In this document: one piece after another, positions 48,949-58,100 of the stretch | Numbering within the stretch: position 1 is the stretch's first letter | How the letters are laid out: every line of letters starts with the position of its first letter | From: Streptomyces sp. Je 1-79 | GTDB taxonomy: Bacteria; Actinomycetota; Actinomycetes; Streptomycetales; Streptomycetaceae | Reading direction: 5' to 3' | NCBI RefSeq assembly: GCF_025195125.1 | Contig: NZ_JAMGSL010000005.1 | Coordinates: 248,001 to 312,000 of the forward strand | Length of the DNA: 64,000 nt | The notes under the pieces: generated by a model | Database searches by the model: none | What the model saw: only the letters and a program-made list of their open reading frames with translations | What the model was told of the DNA's origin: nothing | Program-made: the position numbers and the translations under genes

Positions 48949-50013
48949 ATGGGCGGGACAGACGTGCGTGAACCGGGACGGGCTTTCATCGGGTCCTTCA
49001 CCTCCGCGGGGGGCCGCGGCATCCTCGCCGCCGACGTGGACCCGGCCACCGGCGCCCTCACCGTCACCGGTGCGACGGACGTCCTCCCCGACCCCTCCTA
49101 CCTCGCCCTCGCCGGCCCGCTCCTCTACGCCGTCTCCGAGGCCGAGGAGGGTGCCGTGGCCGCCTTCGACGTCTCCGGTGGCGCACCCAGGCCCCTCGGC
49201 GCCCCCGTGGCCGTGCGTGGCGCAGGGCCGACCCATCTCGCCGTCGCCGCGGGTCACGTCCTCACGGCCAACTACACCTCCGGCAGCGTCACCGCCCTGC
49301 CCGTCACGGCCGACGGATCCCTCGACGCCGCCGCCGTCGTCGCCCTGCACGAGGGTTCCGGACCCGTCGCCGACCGCCAGAGCGCCCCGCACGCCCACCA
49401 CGTCCTGCCGGCCCCCGGCGGCCCCTGGGCGGCCGCCGTGGACCTCGGCACCGACTCCGTACGGATCTACGCCCTCCACCCCGTCACCGGGGCGCCGAAG
49501 CCGCACGGCGAGACCCCGCTCCGCCCCGGCACGGGCCCGCGCCACCTGGCCTTCCACCCCGCAGGCACCCACGCCTACGTGGTGAACGAGCTGGAGCCCA
49601 CCCTCACCGTCTGCCGCTGGGATGCCGCGACAGGCACCCTGGAGCCGCTCGGAGAGACCTCCGTGGTCCCCGAGGGGTCCGCAGGGCCCGACTACCCCTC
49701 CGAGGTCGTCGTGGCCCCCGACGGCCGCTTCCTCTGGGTCGCCGTGCGCGGCGCCGACACCATCGCCGTCCTCGCCCTCGACCCGGGCGGCGAGAAGGCC
49801 GAGTTCCGGGCCGCCGTCCCCTGCGGCGGGCGCTGGCCGCGCGACCTCGCCCTCGGCCCGACGGGGCGGCGGCTGTACGCGGCGAACGAGCGCTCCGGCG
49901 ACGTGACCTGGTTCGACGTCGACCCGGAGAGCGGCATCCCGCACCGGGCGGGGTCGGTCGACGCCCCGGCGGCCTCCTGCGTGGTCTTCAGCGGGAACGG
50001 CCGGCACGGCTGA
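48949..50013 (+). CDS. Lactonase-family beta-propeller protein (6-phosphogluconolactonase-like)
   Basis: 354 residues of seven-bladed propeller, without signal peptide. Typical blades are FIGSFTSAGGRGILAADVDP, DPSYLALAGPLLYAVSE, SAPHAHHVLPAPGG, GTGPRHLAFHPAGTHAYVVNEL and RWPRDLALGPTGRRLYAANE. Resembles Pgl/YbhE-type lactonases, which hydrolyse sugar lactones. GGGGAG about six bases before the ATG. The DasR-like operator suggests control by aminosugar supply. Confidence 0.85.
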   Translation: MGGTDVREPGRAFIGSFTSAGGRGILAADVDPATGALTVTGATDVLPDPSYLALAGPLLYAVSEAEEGAVAAFDVSGGAPRPLGAPVAVRGAGPTHLAVAAGHVLTANYTSGSVTALPVTADGSLDAAAVVALHEGSGPVADRQSAPHAHHVLPAPGGPWAAAVDLGTDSVRIYALHPVTGAPKPHGETPLRPGTGPRHLAFHPAGTHAYVVNELEPTLTVCRWDAATGTLEPLGETSVVPEGSAGPDYPSEVVVAPDGRFLWVAVRGADTIAVLALDPGGEKAEFRAAVPCGGRWPRDLALGPTGRRLYAANERSGDVTWFDVDPESGIPHRAGSVDAPAASCVVFSGNGRHG

Positions 50014-50050
50014 CAAGGCGAAACGGCACGGCTGACACGGCGAAACGGCG

Positions 50051-50087
50051 AAGGGCCCGCCACCGGACGTGTCCGGTGCGGGCCCTT
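50051..50087. terminator. Bidirectional terminator hairpin
   Basis: AAGGGCCCGCCACCGGAC pairs with GTCCGGTGCGGGCCCTT through 17 bp with one bulge; A's on the left and T's on the right would give U-tails in both directions. Lies between convergent genes. Confidence 0.9.
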
Positions 50088-50097
50088 ACGCATCCGC

Positions 50098-51021
50098 TCA
50101 GTGAGCCGGGGCTCCCTGCGGCTGCTGCGGGGCGATGCCCAGCGCGGCCGTGTACTGCGAGAGCACCAGCTTGCCGATCGCCGGGTAGGCGCCCAGCGGC
50201 TCGGCGGCGGCGCAGCCCGCCTCCTTGGCGGCCGCGTCGAGCAGGCCGTCGGCCAGCTCGGGGCCGATCAGGTACGGGGCGAGGGCCAGCTGCTCCGAGC
50301 CGGAGCCGCGCAGCTGCTCGGCGATCGCGGTGATCGAACCCTCCTGGTCCAGCGCGGCGGCCATCACCGGGACGGCCAGGCGCGCGGCCAGCAGCATGCC
50401 GGTGATGCCGGCGGCCTGCACGGCCTCCTCGCCGCCGACCGTGGCGAGCACGATGCCGTCGGCGGCCGTGGCGACCGTGAAGAGCCGCGCGCGGTCGGCG
50501 CGGGCCAGACCGGCCTCCGACAGACGCACGTGCAGCGCCTCGGCGAGCAGCGGGTGCGGACCGAGGACGTCCGTCAGCTCGGCAACGTTGCCGCTGTCCA
50601 TCACGGCCTGGCGGATCCGGCGCATCAGCGCGCTGTCCGGGCCCGCGAGCAGCGGGACGACGACGGCGGCCGGACCCTCGGGGGCGCTGACCTCGCGGCC
50701 GGCGGCCACGGCCAGCTGGTACCGCTCGGTGCGCAGGGCCTCGGCCCGCGCCAGCACGCCTCCCAGCGTGGGGTACTCGGCGTCGTCACCGTCCAGGTAG
50801 CCGATCGCGGCCTCCAGGCCGGGCAGCTCGGAACGGGCGATGCTCACGACCTCTTCGGCCAGCGAGCGTATGGCGGCCGACGGCACACCGGGGACAGCGA
50901 GAACCAGCGCGGGAGCGCCCTCGGGCGCCGCCACGGGTTCGGGGCGACGGTGTCGTCCGGGCTGGCGGGGTCGCGGCATTCGTACAGGCAGGCCGGAAGC
51001 AGGCCCAGTGGGGGAGCTCAT
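50098..51021 (-). CDS. Sirohydrochlorin chelatase-like (CbiX) protein
   Basis: 307 residues of CbiX-type tandem chelatase fold: LVLAVPGVPSAAIRSLAEEV, AVVVPLLAGPDSALMRRIRQAV, LGPHPLLAEALHVRLSEAGLA with a conserved metal-site His, and LAPYLIGPELADGLLDAAAKEAG. The usual first His (the HG of family members) is replaced in VPGVPS, so chelatase activity is uncertain. The N-terminal 30 residues are basic and disordered; the start may be the ATG at 50979 instead. Single gene. Confidence 0.8.
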   Translation of the reverse strand: MSSPTGPASGLPVRMPRPRQPGRHRRPEPVAAPEGAPALVLAVPGVPSAAIRSLAEEVVSIARSELPGLEAAIGYLDGDDAEYPTLGGVLARAEALRTERYQLAVAAGREVSAPEGPAAVVVPLLAGPDSALMRRIRQAVMDSGNVAELTDVLGPHPLLAEALHVRLSEAGLARADRARLFTVATAADGIVLATVGGEEAVQAAGITGMLLAARLAVPVMAAALDQEGSITAIAEQLRGSGSEQLALAPYLIGPELADGLLDAAAKEAGCAAAEPLGAYPAIGKLVLSQYTAALGIAPQQPQGAPAH

Positions 51022-51108
51022 GCGGCCGCATGCTACTGGTTTTGACCGCCGAGCACTGCGGTGAGGTGCAGCAGAGCGTTATCTGCCCCTCTTTGTCCGA
51101 AGCGCCGC

Positions 51109-52086
51109 TTACGCGGTCACATGCAACAACTTCGGCTCCACGGGCAGCTGTAGCGAATCCGTGGCCAGAGCGGCCGCGAGAGTGAGCGCGCCGGAGAGCG
51201 GATCCCCGGCCGCCGACAATTGCCGGGCGTGCGGCAGTTGCTCTGCCAGCTCGGCGCGGAGCGGTACGAGCAGGGGCTCGCCCAGCTTGAACAGCCCGCC
51301 GGTCAGAGCCACTTCGTACCCGCCCGGGGCCGGGCACACGGCGGCCGCGGCCTCGGCCACCCGCGCGGCGGCCTCCCGCAGGATCCGCGCCGACACCGGG
51401 TCGCCCTCGGACGCGCAGCCGGCCACATCGGGCGCGAAGGAGGCGAGCACCGCGGGCCGGTCGGTCCGGGGGTACAGCGCCCCCGGCAGGCCGGCGGCCG
51501 GGCCGAACCGCGCCTGCGCGCGGGTCAGCAGCGCGGGCGAACCGCCACGCCGTCCGTCGTACGCGCGCATCGCGGCCTCCAGGCCCGCCCGGCCGATCCA
51601 GGCGCCGCCTCCGCAGTCGCCCAGCAGATGGCCCCAGCCGTCGGCACGGCGCCAGGTCGTCAGGTCCGTGCCGAGCGCGATCAGGCCCGTGCCGCCCGCG
51701 ACGACCGCGCCCGGCCGCTGGCCGAGCGCTCCGGCGTACGCGGTGACGGCATCGGCCGCCAGCGCCAGGCGCCGTACGCCGACGGCCTGCGCCAGGGCGC
51801 CCGGCAGGACCGCCCGCAGCTCCTCGCCGAGCGTTGCCATTCCGGCGGCGCCGACGGCGAGAGCGACGACGGGGCCGGCCCCGGCGCGGCTCCGCAGCGA
51901 CTCGACGGCGGGCAGCAACTGACCGAGCAGGTGCGCCGCCTCGATCCCGCCGGGACCGGTGCGCACCGGTTCACGGGACGTCACGGTCTCCACGGCGCGC
52001 GCGTCCGAGGCGCGTGCCAGGGCGATCCGCAGCCCGGAGCCGCCGGAGTCGACCCCGACGACCCAGCCCTCGGCGGCGGCCGTCAC
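51109..52086 (-). CDS. N-acetylglucosamine kinase-like (BadF/BadG ATPase family) protein
   Basis: 325 residues, ASKHA fold. Phosphate-1 motif [16 protein letters not shown], phosphate-2 region [13 protein letters not shown], and adenosine motif [40 protein letters not shown] is typical of N-acetylglucosamine/glucosamine kinases. The GTG at 52086 overlaps the stop of ung (GTGA). Probably phosphorylates an aminosugar; useful for GlcNAc left after N-glycan cleavage, but it is not linked to that operon. Confidence 0.88.
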   Translation of the reverse strand: MTAAAEGWVVGVDSGGSGLRIALARASDARAVETVTSREPVRTGPGGIEAAHLLGQLLPAVESLRSRAGAGPVVALAVGAAGMATLGEELRAVLPGALAQAVGVRRLALAADAVTAYAGALGQRPGAVVAGGTGLIALGTDLTTWRRADGWGHLLGDCGGGAWIGRAGLEAAMRAYDGRRGGSPALLTRAQARFGPAAGLPGALYPRTDRPAVLASFAPDVAGCASEGDPVSARILREAAARVAEAAAAVCPAPGGYEVALTGGLFKLGEPLLVPLRAELAEQLPHARQLSAAGDPLSGALTLAAALATDSLQLPVEPKLLHVTA

Positions 52087-52769
52087 GGCAGCCGCCAGTC
52101 CACCTCCTGCGCCCCCTGGCGCAGAAGCAGTTCGTTGGTGCGGCTGAAGGGCCGCGACCCGAAGAAGCCGCGGTCGGCGGACATGGGGGAGGGATGTGAG
52201 GACTCGATGGCCGGCAGATCGCCGAGCAGCGGACGCAGATTGCGCGCGTCACGCCCCCACAGCACGGACACCAGCGGCTTGCCGCGGGCGGCCAGCGCCC
52301 GGATGGCCTGTTCCGTGACCGCCTCCCAGCCCTTGTCGCGGTGTGCCCCGGGCTTCCGCGGCGCCGTCGTGAGCGCCCTGTTGAGCAGGAGCACCCCCTG
52401 GCGGGTCCACGGCGTCAGGTCGCCGTTCGAGGGCCGGGGAAGCCCCAGATCGGTGTGCATCTCCCGGAAGATGTTCTCCAGGCTCGGCGGCAGCGGACTC
52501 ACCTCCGGCGCCACCGAGAAGCTCAGACCCACCGCGTGCCCCGGAGTCGGGTACGGGTCCTGTCCGACGATCAGGACGCGTACCTCGTCGAAGGGCTGCT
52601 GGAAGGCGCGCAGGACGTTCGCCCCCGCGGGCAGGTAGGTTCGCCCGGAGGCGATCTCCCGGCGCAGGAAGTCGCCCATCGCGGCGATGTTGTCGGCCAC
52701 CGGCGCGAGCGCGTGCGCCCACCCCGGCTCGACGATCTCATTCAGCGGTCGTGCTGCCACGGCCGTCAC
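52083..52769 (-). CDS. ung: Uracil-DNA glycosylase, family 1
   Basis: 228 residues. The catalytic motif [16 protein letters not shown] and the second motif [21 protein letters not shown], with the active-site His, are intact. Removes uracil from DNA for base-excision repair. First gene of a two-gene unit with the sugar kinase, coupled by GTGA. Confidence 0.97.
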   Translation of the reverse strand: MTAVAARPLNEIVEPGWAHALAPVADNIAAMGDFLRREIASGRTYLPAGANVLRAFQQPFDEVRVLIVGQDPYPTPGHAVGLSFSVAPEVSPLPPSLENIFREMHTDLGLPRPSNGDLTPWTRQGVLLLNRALTTAPRKPGAHRDKGWEAVTEQAIRALAARGKPLVSVLWGRDARNLRPLLGDLPAIESSHPSPMSADRGFFGSRPFSRTNELLLRQGAQEVDWRLP

Positions 52770-52794
52770 TCTACTGGCGCAGTGTGACGTCCAC

Positions 52795-53880
52795 TCACCC
52801 GATCACCGCCGCCCGCACGCAGAGCACGTCCGGCAGATGGTCGGCGAGGAGGCGCCAGCTGTCGCCGTCGTCGGCGCTCGCGTACACCTCGCCGTTGCGG
52901 TTGCCGAAGTAGACGCCCGCCGGGTCGCCGTCGTCCGTGCACATCGCGTCCCGCAGCACGGTGCCGTAGTGGTCGCCCTCGGGCAGCCCCGCGGTGAGCG
53001 GCTCCCAGTGCTCCCCGGCGTCCCTGGTCCTGAAGACCCGGCAGCGCCGCTCGGCGGGCACCCGGTCCGCGTCGGCGTTGATGGGGAACACATAGGCCAC
53101 ATCGGCCCGGTGGGGGTGCGCGGCGACCGCGAAGCCGAAGTCGGAGGGCAGACCGGCGCCGATGTCGGTCCACTTCGCCCCCGCGTCGTCACTGCGGTAC
53201 ACACCCCAGTGGTTCTGCAGATAGAGCCGGTCCAGGTCGCCCGCGTCCTGCGCGATCTTGTGCACGCACTGTCCGAACTCCGGGTCGGGATCGGGCAGGA
53301 AGACCGCGGACACCCCCTGGTTGGACGGGGCCCAGCTCGTCCCGCCGTCCCGGGAGCGGAACACGCCGGCCGTCGACACCGCGACCGTCACCGCCTCCGG
53401 ATCCCGCCGGTCGGTCACGATCGTGTGCACGGCCTCGCCGCCCCCGCCGGGAACCCACCGGGACCGGGTGGGATGCTCCCAGAGCGGCCGGACCAGTTCG
53501 AACGACTCCCCGCCGTCCTCGGACCTGAAGAGCGCGGCGGGCTCCGTCCCGGCGTAGACGACGTCCGGGGAGTGCGCGGGCGCGGGGTGCAGCTGCCAGA
53601 CCCGCTCCAGCGAAGCGCCGGTGTCCTGGGGGAACTTGACCGCCGGCTTCGCCGGCTCGGTCCAGGTGGCCCCGAGGTCGTCGGAGCGGAAGACGGACGG
53701 ACCCCAGTGGGAGCTGTCACCGCCGACGAGCAGCCGCGGGGCCGTGCGGCGGGTGTCGATCGCGACCGAGTAGATCGCCTGCGCGTTGAAGTGGGGTTCG
53801 TCGAACTCCCACCGGCCGTCGCGCCTTCGGCCGATGAACAGACCCTTCCGGGTGCCTACGGTCAGTACTACGTCGGGCAT
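52795..53880 (-). CDS. BNR/sialidase-type beta-propeller protein
   Basis: 361 residues without signal peptide. Recurring Asp-box-like units ([61 protein letters not shown]) define six blades of a sialidase-fold propeller; the catalytic Arg triad of true sialidases is not evident. Family described as WD40/YVTN/BNR-like; related genes are, as I recall, often beside a MoaD/ThiS gene, which is absent here. GGAGG lies eight bases before the ATG. Confidence 0.85.
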   Translation of the reverse strand: MPDVVLTVGTRKGLFIGRRRDGRWEFDEPHFNAQAIYSVAIDTRRTAPRLLVGGDSSHWGPSVFRSDDLGATWTEPAKPAVKFPQDTGASLERVWQLHPAPAHSPDVVYAGTEPAALFRSEDGGESFELVRPLWEHPTRSRWVPGGGGEAVHTIVTDRRDPEAVTVAVSTAGVFRSRDGGTSWAPSNQGVSAVFLPDPDPEFGQCVHKIAQDAGDLDRLYLQNHWGVYRSDDAGAKWTDIGAGLPSDFGFAVAAHPHRADVAYVFPINADADRVPAERRCRVFRTRDAGEHWEPLTAGLPEGDHYGTVLRDAMCTDDGDPAGVYFGNRNGEVYASADDGDSWRLLADHLPDVLCVRAAVIG

Positions 53881-53932
53881 GGCCGACACCTCCAGGACGC
53901 CGATGTCGCGGATACCGGCCAGTCTGCACCCG

Positions 53933-53947
53933 GCCACTGACAGTGGC
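53933..53947. promoter_or_regulatory. Perfect 15-bp palindrome upstream of the BNR gene
   Basis: GCCACTG-A-CAGTGGC, a 7-1-7 inverted repeat, 53 bases before the start codon of the BNR-repeat gene. Looks like an operator rather than a terminator because the stem is short and lies upstream. Confidence 0.5.
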
Positions 53948-54005
53948 TCCCCGTATGTGCTCCGCCCCAGGTCAGGGGCGTGTTCCGGGCCCGGAGGCGG
54001 CCGGT

Positions 54006-55088
54006 TCAGATCGCCCAGGCGTACGGGGTCGGCGCGTGGGTCTCGGCGCCCAGCTCGCGCGCCGCGCGGCGGGCCCAGGAGGCGTCGCGGAGCAGCTCGC
54101 GCCCGAGGAGGACCGCGTCGGCCTCCCCGTTGGCGACGATCTTCTCCGCCTGCTCGCTCTCCGTGATCAGGCCGACGGCCGCGACGGCCAGGCCGGTCTC
54201 GGCCTTCACGCGGGCCGCGAACGGGACCTGGTAGCCCGGGCCGAGCGGAATCCGCGCCGGCCCTCCGTTGCCGCCGCTGGAGACGTCCAGGAGGTCGACG
54301 CCGTGCTCGCGCAGCAGAGCCGCGAAGCGGACGGTCTCGTCGGCGGTCCAGCCCTCCTCCTCCAGCCAGTCGGTGGCCGAGATCTTGAAGAAGAGCGGCA
54401 GTTCCTCGGGCCACACCCCCCGGACGGCGTCGACGACCTCGAGGGCCAGCCGGGTCCGGTTCTCGAAGGAGCCGCCGTATCCGTCGGTGCGGCGGTTGGC
54501 GTACGGGGAGAGGAAGCTGCTGATCAGGTAGCCGTGCGCGCCGTGCACCTCGACGACCTCGAAGCCGGCGGCGAGCGCGCGGCTGGCGGCCTCGGCGAAC
54601 TGGCCGGGGACCTCCGTGATCTGTTCCGTGGTCAGCTCGGTCGGGACGGGGTGGCCCTCGGCGAAGGCGAGGGGGCTCGGACCGACCGGCTGCCAGCCGT
54701 GTTCGCCGGAGCCGGCCGGGCCGCGGCCCTCCCAGGGGCGCCGGGTCGAGGCCTTGCGCCCGCCGTGGCCGAGCTGGATGCCGGGCACGGTGCCGTGCTC
54801 CTTCAGGAACCGGGCGATACGGCCCAGCGCCTCCGCCTGGGTGTCGTTCCAGATGCCCAGGTCGGCGGGGCTGATCCGGCCCTCGGGGGAGACCGCGGTC
54901 GCCTCCAGGATGATCAGTCCGGTTCCGCCGGTGGCGCGGGCGGCGTAGTGGGCGAAGTGCCAGTCGTTCGCGACGCCCGCGAACGGGCCGGCGGGTTCCG
55001 CCGAGTACTGGTCCATGGGCGCCATCCACACGCGGTTAGGGATGGTCAGCGACCGCAGGGTGTACGGCTCGAACAGGGCGACGCTCAT
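54006..55088 (-). CDS. NADH:flavin oxidoreductase, old yellow enzyme family (YqjM-like)
   Basis: 360 residues, FMN TIM barrel. IPNRVWMAPMDQYSAEPAG opens the active site, IQLGHGGRKASTRRPWEG, and EVHGAHGYLISSFLSPYANR (His-x-x-His substrate pair region HGAHGY) follow, then YGGSFENRTR. The Cys that YqjM-type enzymes have in the MxPMCxY motif is Asp here (MAPMDQY). The ATG at 55088 has GGAGG upstream; the extension to 55136 is not needed. Reduces activated C=C bonds with NAD(P)H. Divergent from an ArsR gene across twin operators. Confidence 0.92.
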   Translation of the reverse strand: MSVALFEPYTLRSLTIPNRVWMAPMDQYSAEPAGPFAGVANDWHFAHYAARATGGTGLIILEATAVSPEGRISPADLGIWNDTQAEALGRIARFLKEHGTVPGIQLGHGGRKASTRRPWEGRGPAGSGEHGWQPVGPSPLAFAEGHPVPTELTTEQITEVPGQFAEAASRALAAGFEVVEVHGAHGYLISSFLSPYANRRTDGYGGSFENRTRLALEVVDAVRGVWPEELPLFFKISATDWLEEEGWTADETVRFAALLREHGVDLLDVSSGGNGGPARIPLGPGYQVPFAARVKAETGLAVAAVGLITESEQAEKIVANGEADAVLLGRELLRDASWARRAARELGAETHAPTPYAWAI

Positions 55089-55124
55089 GACGGAACTCCT
55101 CCGGCGAGGGCTTCGGGGTACTCG

Positions 55125-55178
55125 TACGATACTCATCGTAGTACGGCGCCTGTCAAACTACGGTGATTATCGTACAAT
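55125..55178. promoter_or_regulatory. Twin ArsR-type operators with divergent promoters
   Basis: Operator 1 TACGAT-ACTC-ATCGTA (55125-55140) is a perfect palindrome; operator 2 TACGGT-GATT-ATCGTA (55159-55174) differs in one base. Their centres are 34 bp apart. For the oxidoreductase, TTGACA (55156-55151) and TATCGT inside operator 1 are 19 bases apart. For the ArsR gene, TGTCAA (55151-55156) and TACAAT (55173-55178) are 16 apart. Each operator thus covers one -10 box. Confidence 0.8.
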
Positions 55179-55206
55179 GAAGGTTCCCGGATGAAGTGGA
55201 GCCGCC

Positions 55207-55566
55207 GTGACGACCGCGACCAGGACTCGCGCCCTCGACCACCCCGCGCGGGAGGAGATACGCCTGGAGGGCGTGCTGCACGCGCTCTCCGACGCGGTGC
55301 GGCTGCGGATCGTCAGCGACATGGCGCGCGAGGACGCCGAGGTGAGCTGCTCGTTCTTCGACCTCCCGGTGACCAAGTCGACGAAGACGCACCACTTCCG
55401 CGTGCTGCGCGAGAGCGGGGTCATCCAGCAGGGCTACCAGGGCACGGCCAAACTGAACGCTCTGCGCCGGGACGACCTCGACGCCCTCTTCCCCGGCCTC
55501 CTCGACAGCGTCCTCGCGTCGGCGGACGCGCAGACCGCGCGGCTGGGCGCGCGGACCGTCTCCTGA
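55207..55566 (+). CDS. ArsR-family repressor of the divergent oxidoreductase
   Basis: 119 residues: ALSDAVRLRIVSDMAREDA, then FDLPVTKSTKTHHFRVLRESGVI as the recognition helix and QQGYQGTAKLNALRRDDLDALFPGLL as wing and dimer helix. One Cys (EVSCSFFD) lies just before the recognition helix and could act as a redox or electrophile sensor. The GTG start has GTGGAG five bases upstream. It should repress itself and the oxidoreductase through the twin operators. Confidence 0.92.
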   Translation: MTTATRTRALDHPAREEIRLEGVLHALSDAVRLRIVSDMAREDAEVSCSFFDLPVTKSTKTHHFRVLRESGVIQQGYQGTAKLNALRRDDLDALFPGLLDSVLASADAQTARLGARTVS

Positions 55567-55723
55567 CCCGCCGGTTCACCGGCCGCGGCCTCGTCGACGG
55601 TCCCGGCCGGCGCACAGGTGCCGGCCTGGTTCCCGCCCGACCTGAACAGCAGGCCCTCGACCGCGCGGAGATCGCGGTTCCCGTACGTGGTCGGCGGGTA
55701 GGCGCGCAGGCGCGCGGGTGCTC

Positions 55724-57115
55724 TCAGCCGCCGTCGGCCGCGGCCTCACGCGCCGCCGCCCGCAGTCCCGCCCAGTCGGGGATCTTCACGCGGCCGCGGC
55801 CCAGCGAGTGACCCAGAGCCGACTCCGCGCGTTCGATGGAGAGCCAGCCCGGCCAGGCGACCGGCTCGTGGCCCAGGTCGCGCAGCGCGCCGAGCGGATC
55901 GCCGGCCACGGCGCGCGCGGCCAGTTCCTCCGCGTCGGCGAGCAGCGAGGCCACCGTCTCCTTGGCACACGGGCGGTTCGTTCCGATGACGCCCGTGGGG
56001 CCGCGCTTGATCCAGCCGGCCACGTACTCGCCGAGCGAGGCGGAGCCGTCCCGCAGCACGCGTCCCGCGTCGTTCGGGACCGTTCCCCGGGACTCGTCGA
56101 ACGGCAGCCCGGGCAGGGGGACGCCCTTGTACCCGACGGCCCGCAGGACCAGTTGGGCCTCGATCTCCTCGTACCGGCCGGTGCCCCGCACACCCCCCGC
56201 GCCGTCCGGTTCGGTCCGCTCGAAGCGGACCGCGGCCACCCGGCCGGCCTCGCCGAGCAGCTCCACCGGCCGCAGGAAGAACCGCAGCCGGATCCCACGC
56301 GCCGCGCCGTCCCCGCCGTCGGCCCCGTCACCACCGCCCGCGGCCCAGCCGCGGACGACCTCAAGGTTCCGCCGGTTCACGGCCGGCAGGCCCGAGGAGT
56401 CGGCGAACGACGGATCCAGGGCGAGGTCCGCCGGTTCCACGCCCACCCGCACGCCCGGGAGGGCGCCCAGCTCCCGCAGCTCCTTCGTCGTGAACTTGGC
56501 CTGCCCTGGGCCGCGTCGGCCCACCATGTGCACCTCGCGCACCCGGCTGGCCTCCAGCGCCCTGAGCGCGTCCTCGGGCACGTCCGTGGGCCGTAGCTCG
56601 TCCACGCCACGCGCCAGGATCCGGGTGACGTCCACCGCCACGTTGCCCACGCCGATCACGACCGCGGAACGCCCCTCCAGAGCGTTCGCCGCGCCGGCGA
56701 AGCCGTTTCCCGGAGCGTCGGGGTGCGCGCTGTACCAGGAGACGAAGTCCGTCGCCGAGAAGCTGCCCGCCAGGTCCTCGCCCGGCACCCCGAGGCGCCG
56801 GTCCCGCGCCGCGCCCACGCAGTACACGACCGCGTGGTACATCTCCCGGAGGCGGGCCGGGGTCAGCCCGCGCGCCCCGATCTCGACGTCTCCCACGAAG
56901 GTGATCCGCTCGTCCTCCAGCACGGCCCGGAGGTTCTGCTGGAGCGACTTGATCTTCTCGTGGTCGGGCGCGACCCCGTAGCGGACCAGGCCGTACGGAC
57001 ACGGCAGCCGGTCCAGGACGTCGACCCGTACCCCGGGCACCACCGACTGCTGGACCAGCGACTGGGCCGTGTAGACCCCGCTGGGCCCGGAACCGACGAC
57101 AGCGACACGAAGCAC
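55724..57115 (-). CDS. FprA-type NADPH-ferredoxin reductase
   Basis: 463 residues of the adrenodoxin-reductase-like class. FAD motif VAVVGSGPSGVYTAQSL at the N-terminus, CPYGLVRYGVAPDHEKIKS next, NADP motif VVIGVGNVAVDVTRIL near 155, and VAGWIKRGPTGVIGTNRPCA late, all as in FprA. Supplies electrons from NADPH to ferredoxins, e.g. for cytochromes P450. The GTG at 57115 with AAGGAG eight bases upstream is preferred over the ATG at 57214. A Gly/Asp-rich insertion (GGGDGADGGDG) lies near residue 265. Confidence 0.92.
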   Translation of the reverse strand: MLRVAVVGSGPSGVYTAQSLVQQSVVPGVRVDVLDRLPCPYGLVRYGVAPDHEKIKSLQQNLRAVLEDERITFVGDVEIGARGLTPARLREMYHAVVYCVGAARDRRLGVPGEDLAGSFSATDFVSWYSAHPDAPGNGFAGAANALEGRSAVVIGVGNVAVDVTRILARGVDELRPTDVPEDALRALEASRVREVHMVGRRGPGQAKFTTKELRELGALPGVRVGVEPADLALDPSFADSSGLPAVNRRNLEVVRGWAAGGGDGADGGDGAARGIRLRFFLRPVELLGEAGRVAAVRFERTEPDGAGGVRGTGRYEEIEAQLVLRAVGYKGVPLPGLPFDESRGTVPNDAGRVLRDGSASLGEYVAGWIKRGPTGVIGTNRPCAKETVASLLADAEELAARAVAGDPLGALRDLGHEPVAWPGWLSIERAESALGHSLGRGRVKIPDWAGLRAAAREAAADGG

Positions 57116-57254
57116 GTCCGTACTCCTTCCCCGCCGCGGGGATGCCCGCCGAGAGGCTTCCAGCATCCCACCGGAGGCACGCGGAGGGGAGGTGCGCGAC
57201 AGCACACGCGCCACCCGGAACCCGAACGGACGCGCCCGACGCGCCCGGCGGGCG

Positions 57255-57905
57255 CTACATCCCCCGCATCCGGTTGATCTCCGCCGTCTGCTGCGCGATC
57301 ACGTCGTTCGCCATCTCCTCGACGAGCACGTTGTTCCCGTTCCCCAGCACCTCGGTGGCCATCGTCACCGCCCCCTCGTGGTGCGTGATCATCAGCTTCA
57401 GGAACAGCTCGTCGAACGCCGCCCCCTTCGCGTTCCTCAGCTGCGCCAGCTGCGCCTCGGTCGCCATCCCGGGCATCGTGTGGTGGTCGTGACCGCTCTG
57501 CTCGCGCGCACCGCCGTTGGCCTTCAGCCACCCCTCCATCGCGCCGATCTCCGGCTGCTGCGCCGCCGTGATCCGCGCCGCGACCTTCTTCACCTGGTCC
57601 GAACCGGCCCGCTCCGGTGCGAGCGCGGTCATCGTGAGCGCCTGCCGGTGGTGGACGATCATCATCTGCGCGTACGTGTGGTCCGCCGCGTTGGGCCTGT
57701 CGTCCGGCAGCAGCTTGGACGCCTCGGCGGGGGATATCCGCCGCGCCGGCTCGCCGGGCTTGCCCGGCGCCACCACCGCGGGCTCCGTGGACCCCTTGCT
57801 CTTCGGTTCGTTCCCGCCGGAGTCCGACTCGCAGGCGGCCAGCGCCAGTACGGCGACGGCGCTCAGCGCCACGGAGACGGCTCCGCGGATGCGGCGGTTC
57901 GACAA
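57255..57905 (-). CDS. DUF305 lipoprotein
   Basis: 216 residues, surface lipoprotein: the signal peptide ends VAVLALAACES. Two ferritin-like helical repeats carry the paired His motifs of DUF305, YAQMMIVHHRQALTMTALA and FLKLMITHHEGAVTMATEV, with GHDHHTMPGM between them; these sites are thought to bind metal, often copper. Best start is a TTG at 57905 with GGAGG five bases upstream; an ATG at 57947 is the alternative. Divergent from the LVIVD gene, a pairing I recall from other actinomycetes. Confidence 0.85.
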   Translation of the reverse strand: MSNRRIRGAVSVALSAVAVLALAACESDSGGNEPKSKGSTEPAVVAPGKPGEPARRISPAEASKLLPDDRPNAADHTYAQMMIVHHRQALTMTALAPERAGSDQVKKVAARITAAQQPEIGAMEGWLKANGGAREQSGHDHHTMPGMATEAQLAQLRNAKGAAFDELFLKLMITHHEGAVTMATEVLGNGNNVLVEEMANDVIAQQTAEINRMRGM

Positions 57906-58022
57906 GACGACCTCCAGGGGTGGTTCCGGGGGACTGGGCCGAGGCATGGCCGGGGCACCGTTCCTAGCACGCTTCCACGAGGTGTTGATCAAAAACCTTC
58001 ATTACATGTGTGTTGCCATCTG

Positions 58023-58050
58023 TTGAGATGTGCACGCTAAGGACGATACT
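58023..58050 (+). promoter_or_regulatory. Promoter of the LVIVD gene
   Basis: TTGAGA (58023-58028) and GATACT (58045-58050) are 16 bases apart, 51 bases before the GTG. A hairpin CCGTTC-N6-GAACGG lies in the resulting leader. The surrounding 57990-58080 region is AT-rich compared with the genome. Confidence 0.5.
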
Positions 58051-58100
58051 GCCGAGGTCCATCAACCGTTCAACTGCGAACGGATACAAGGGAGGACGGA

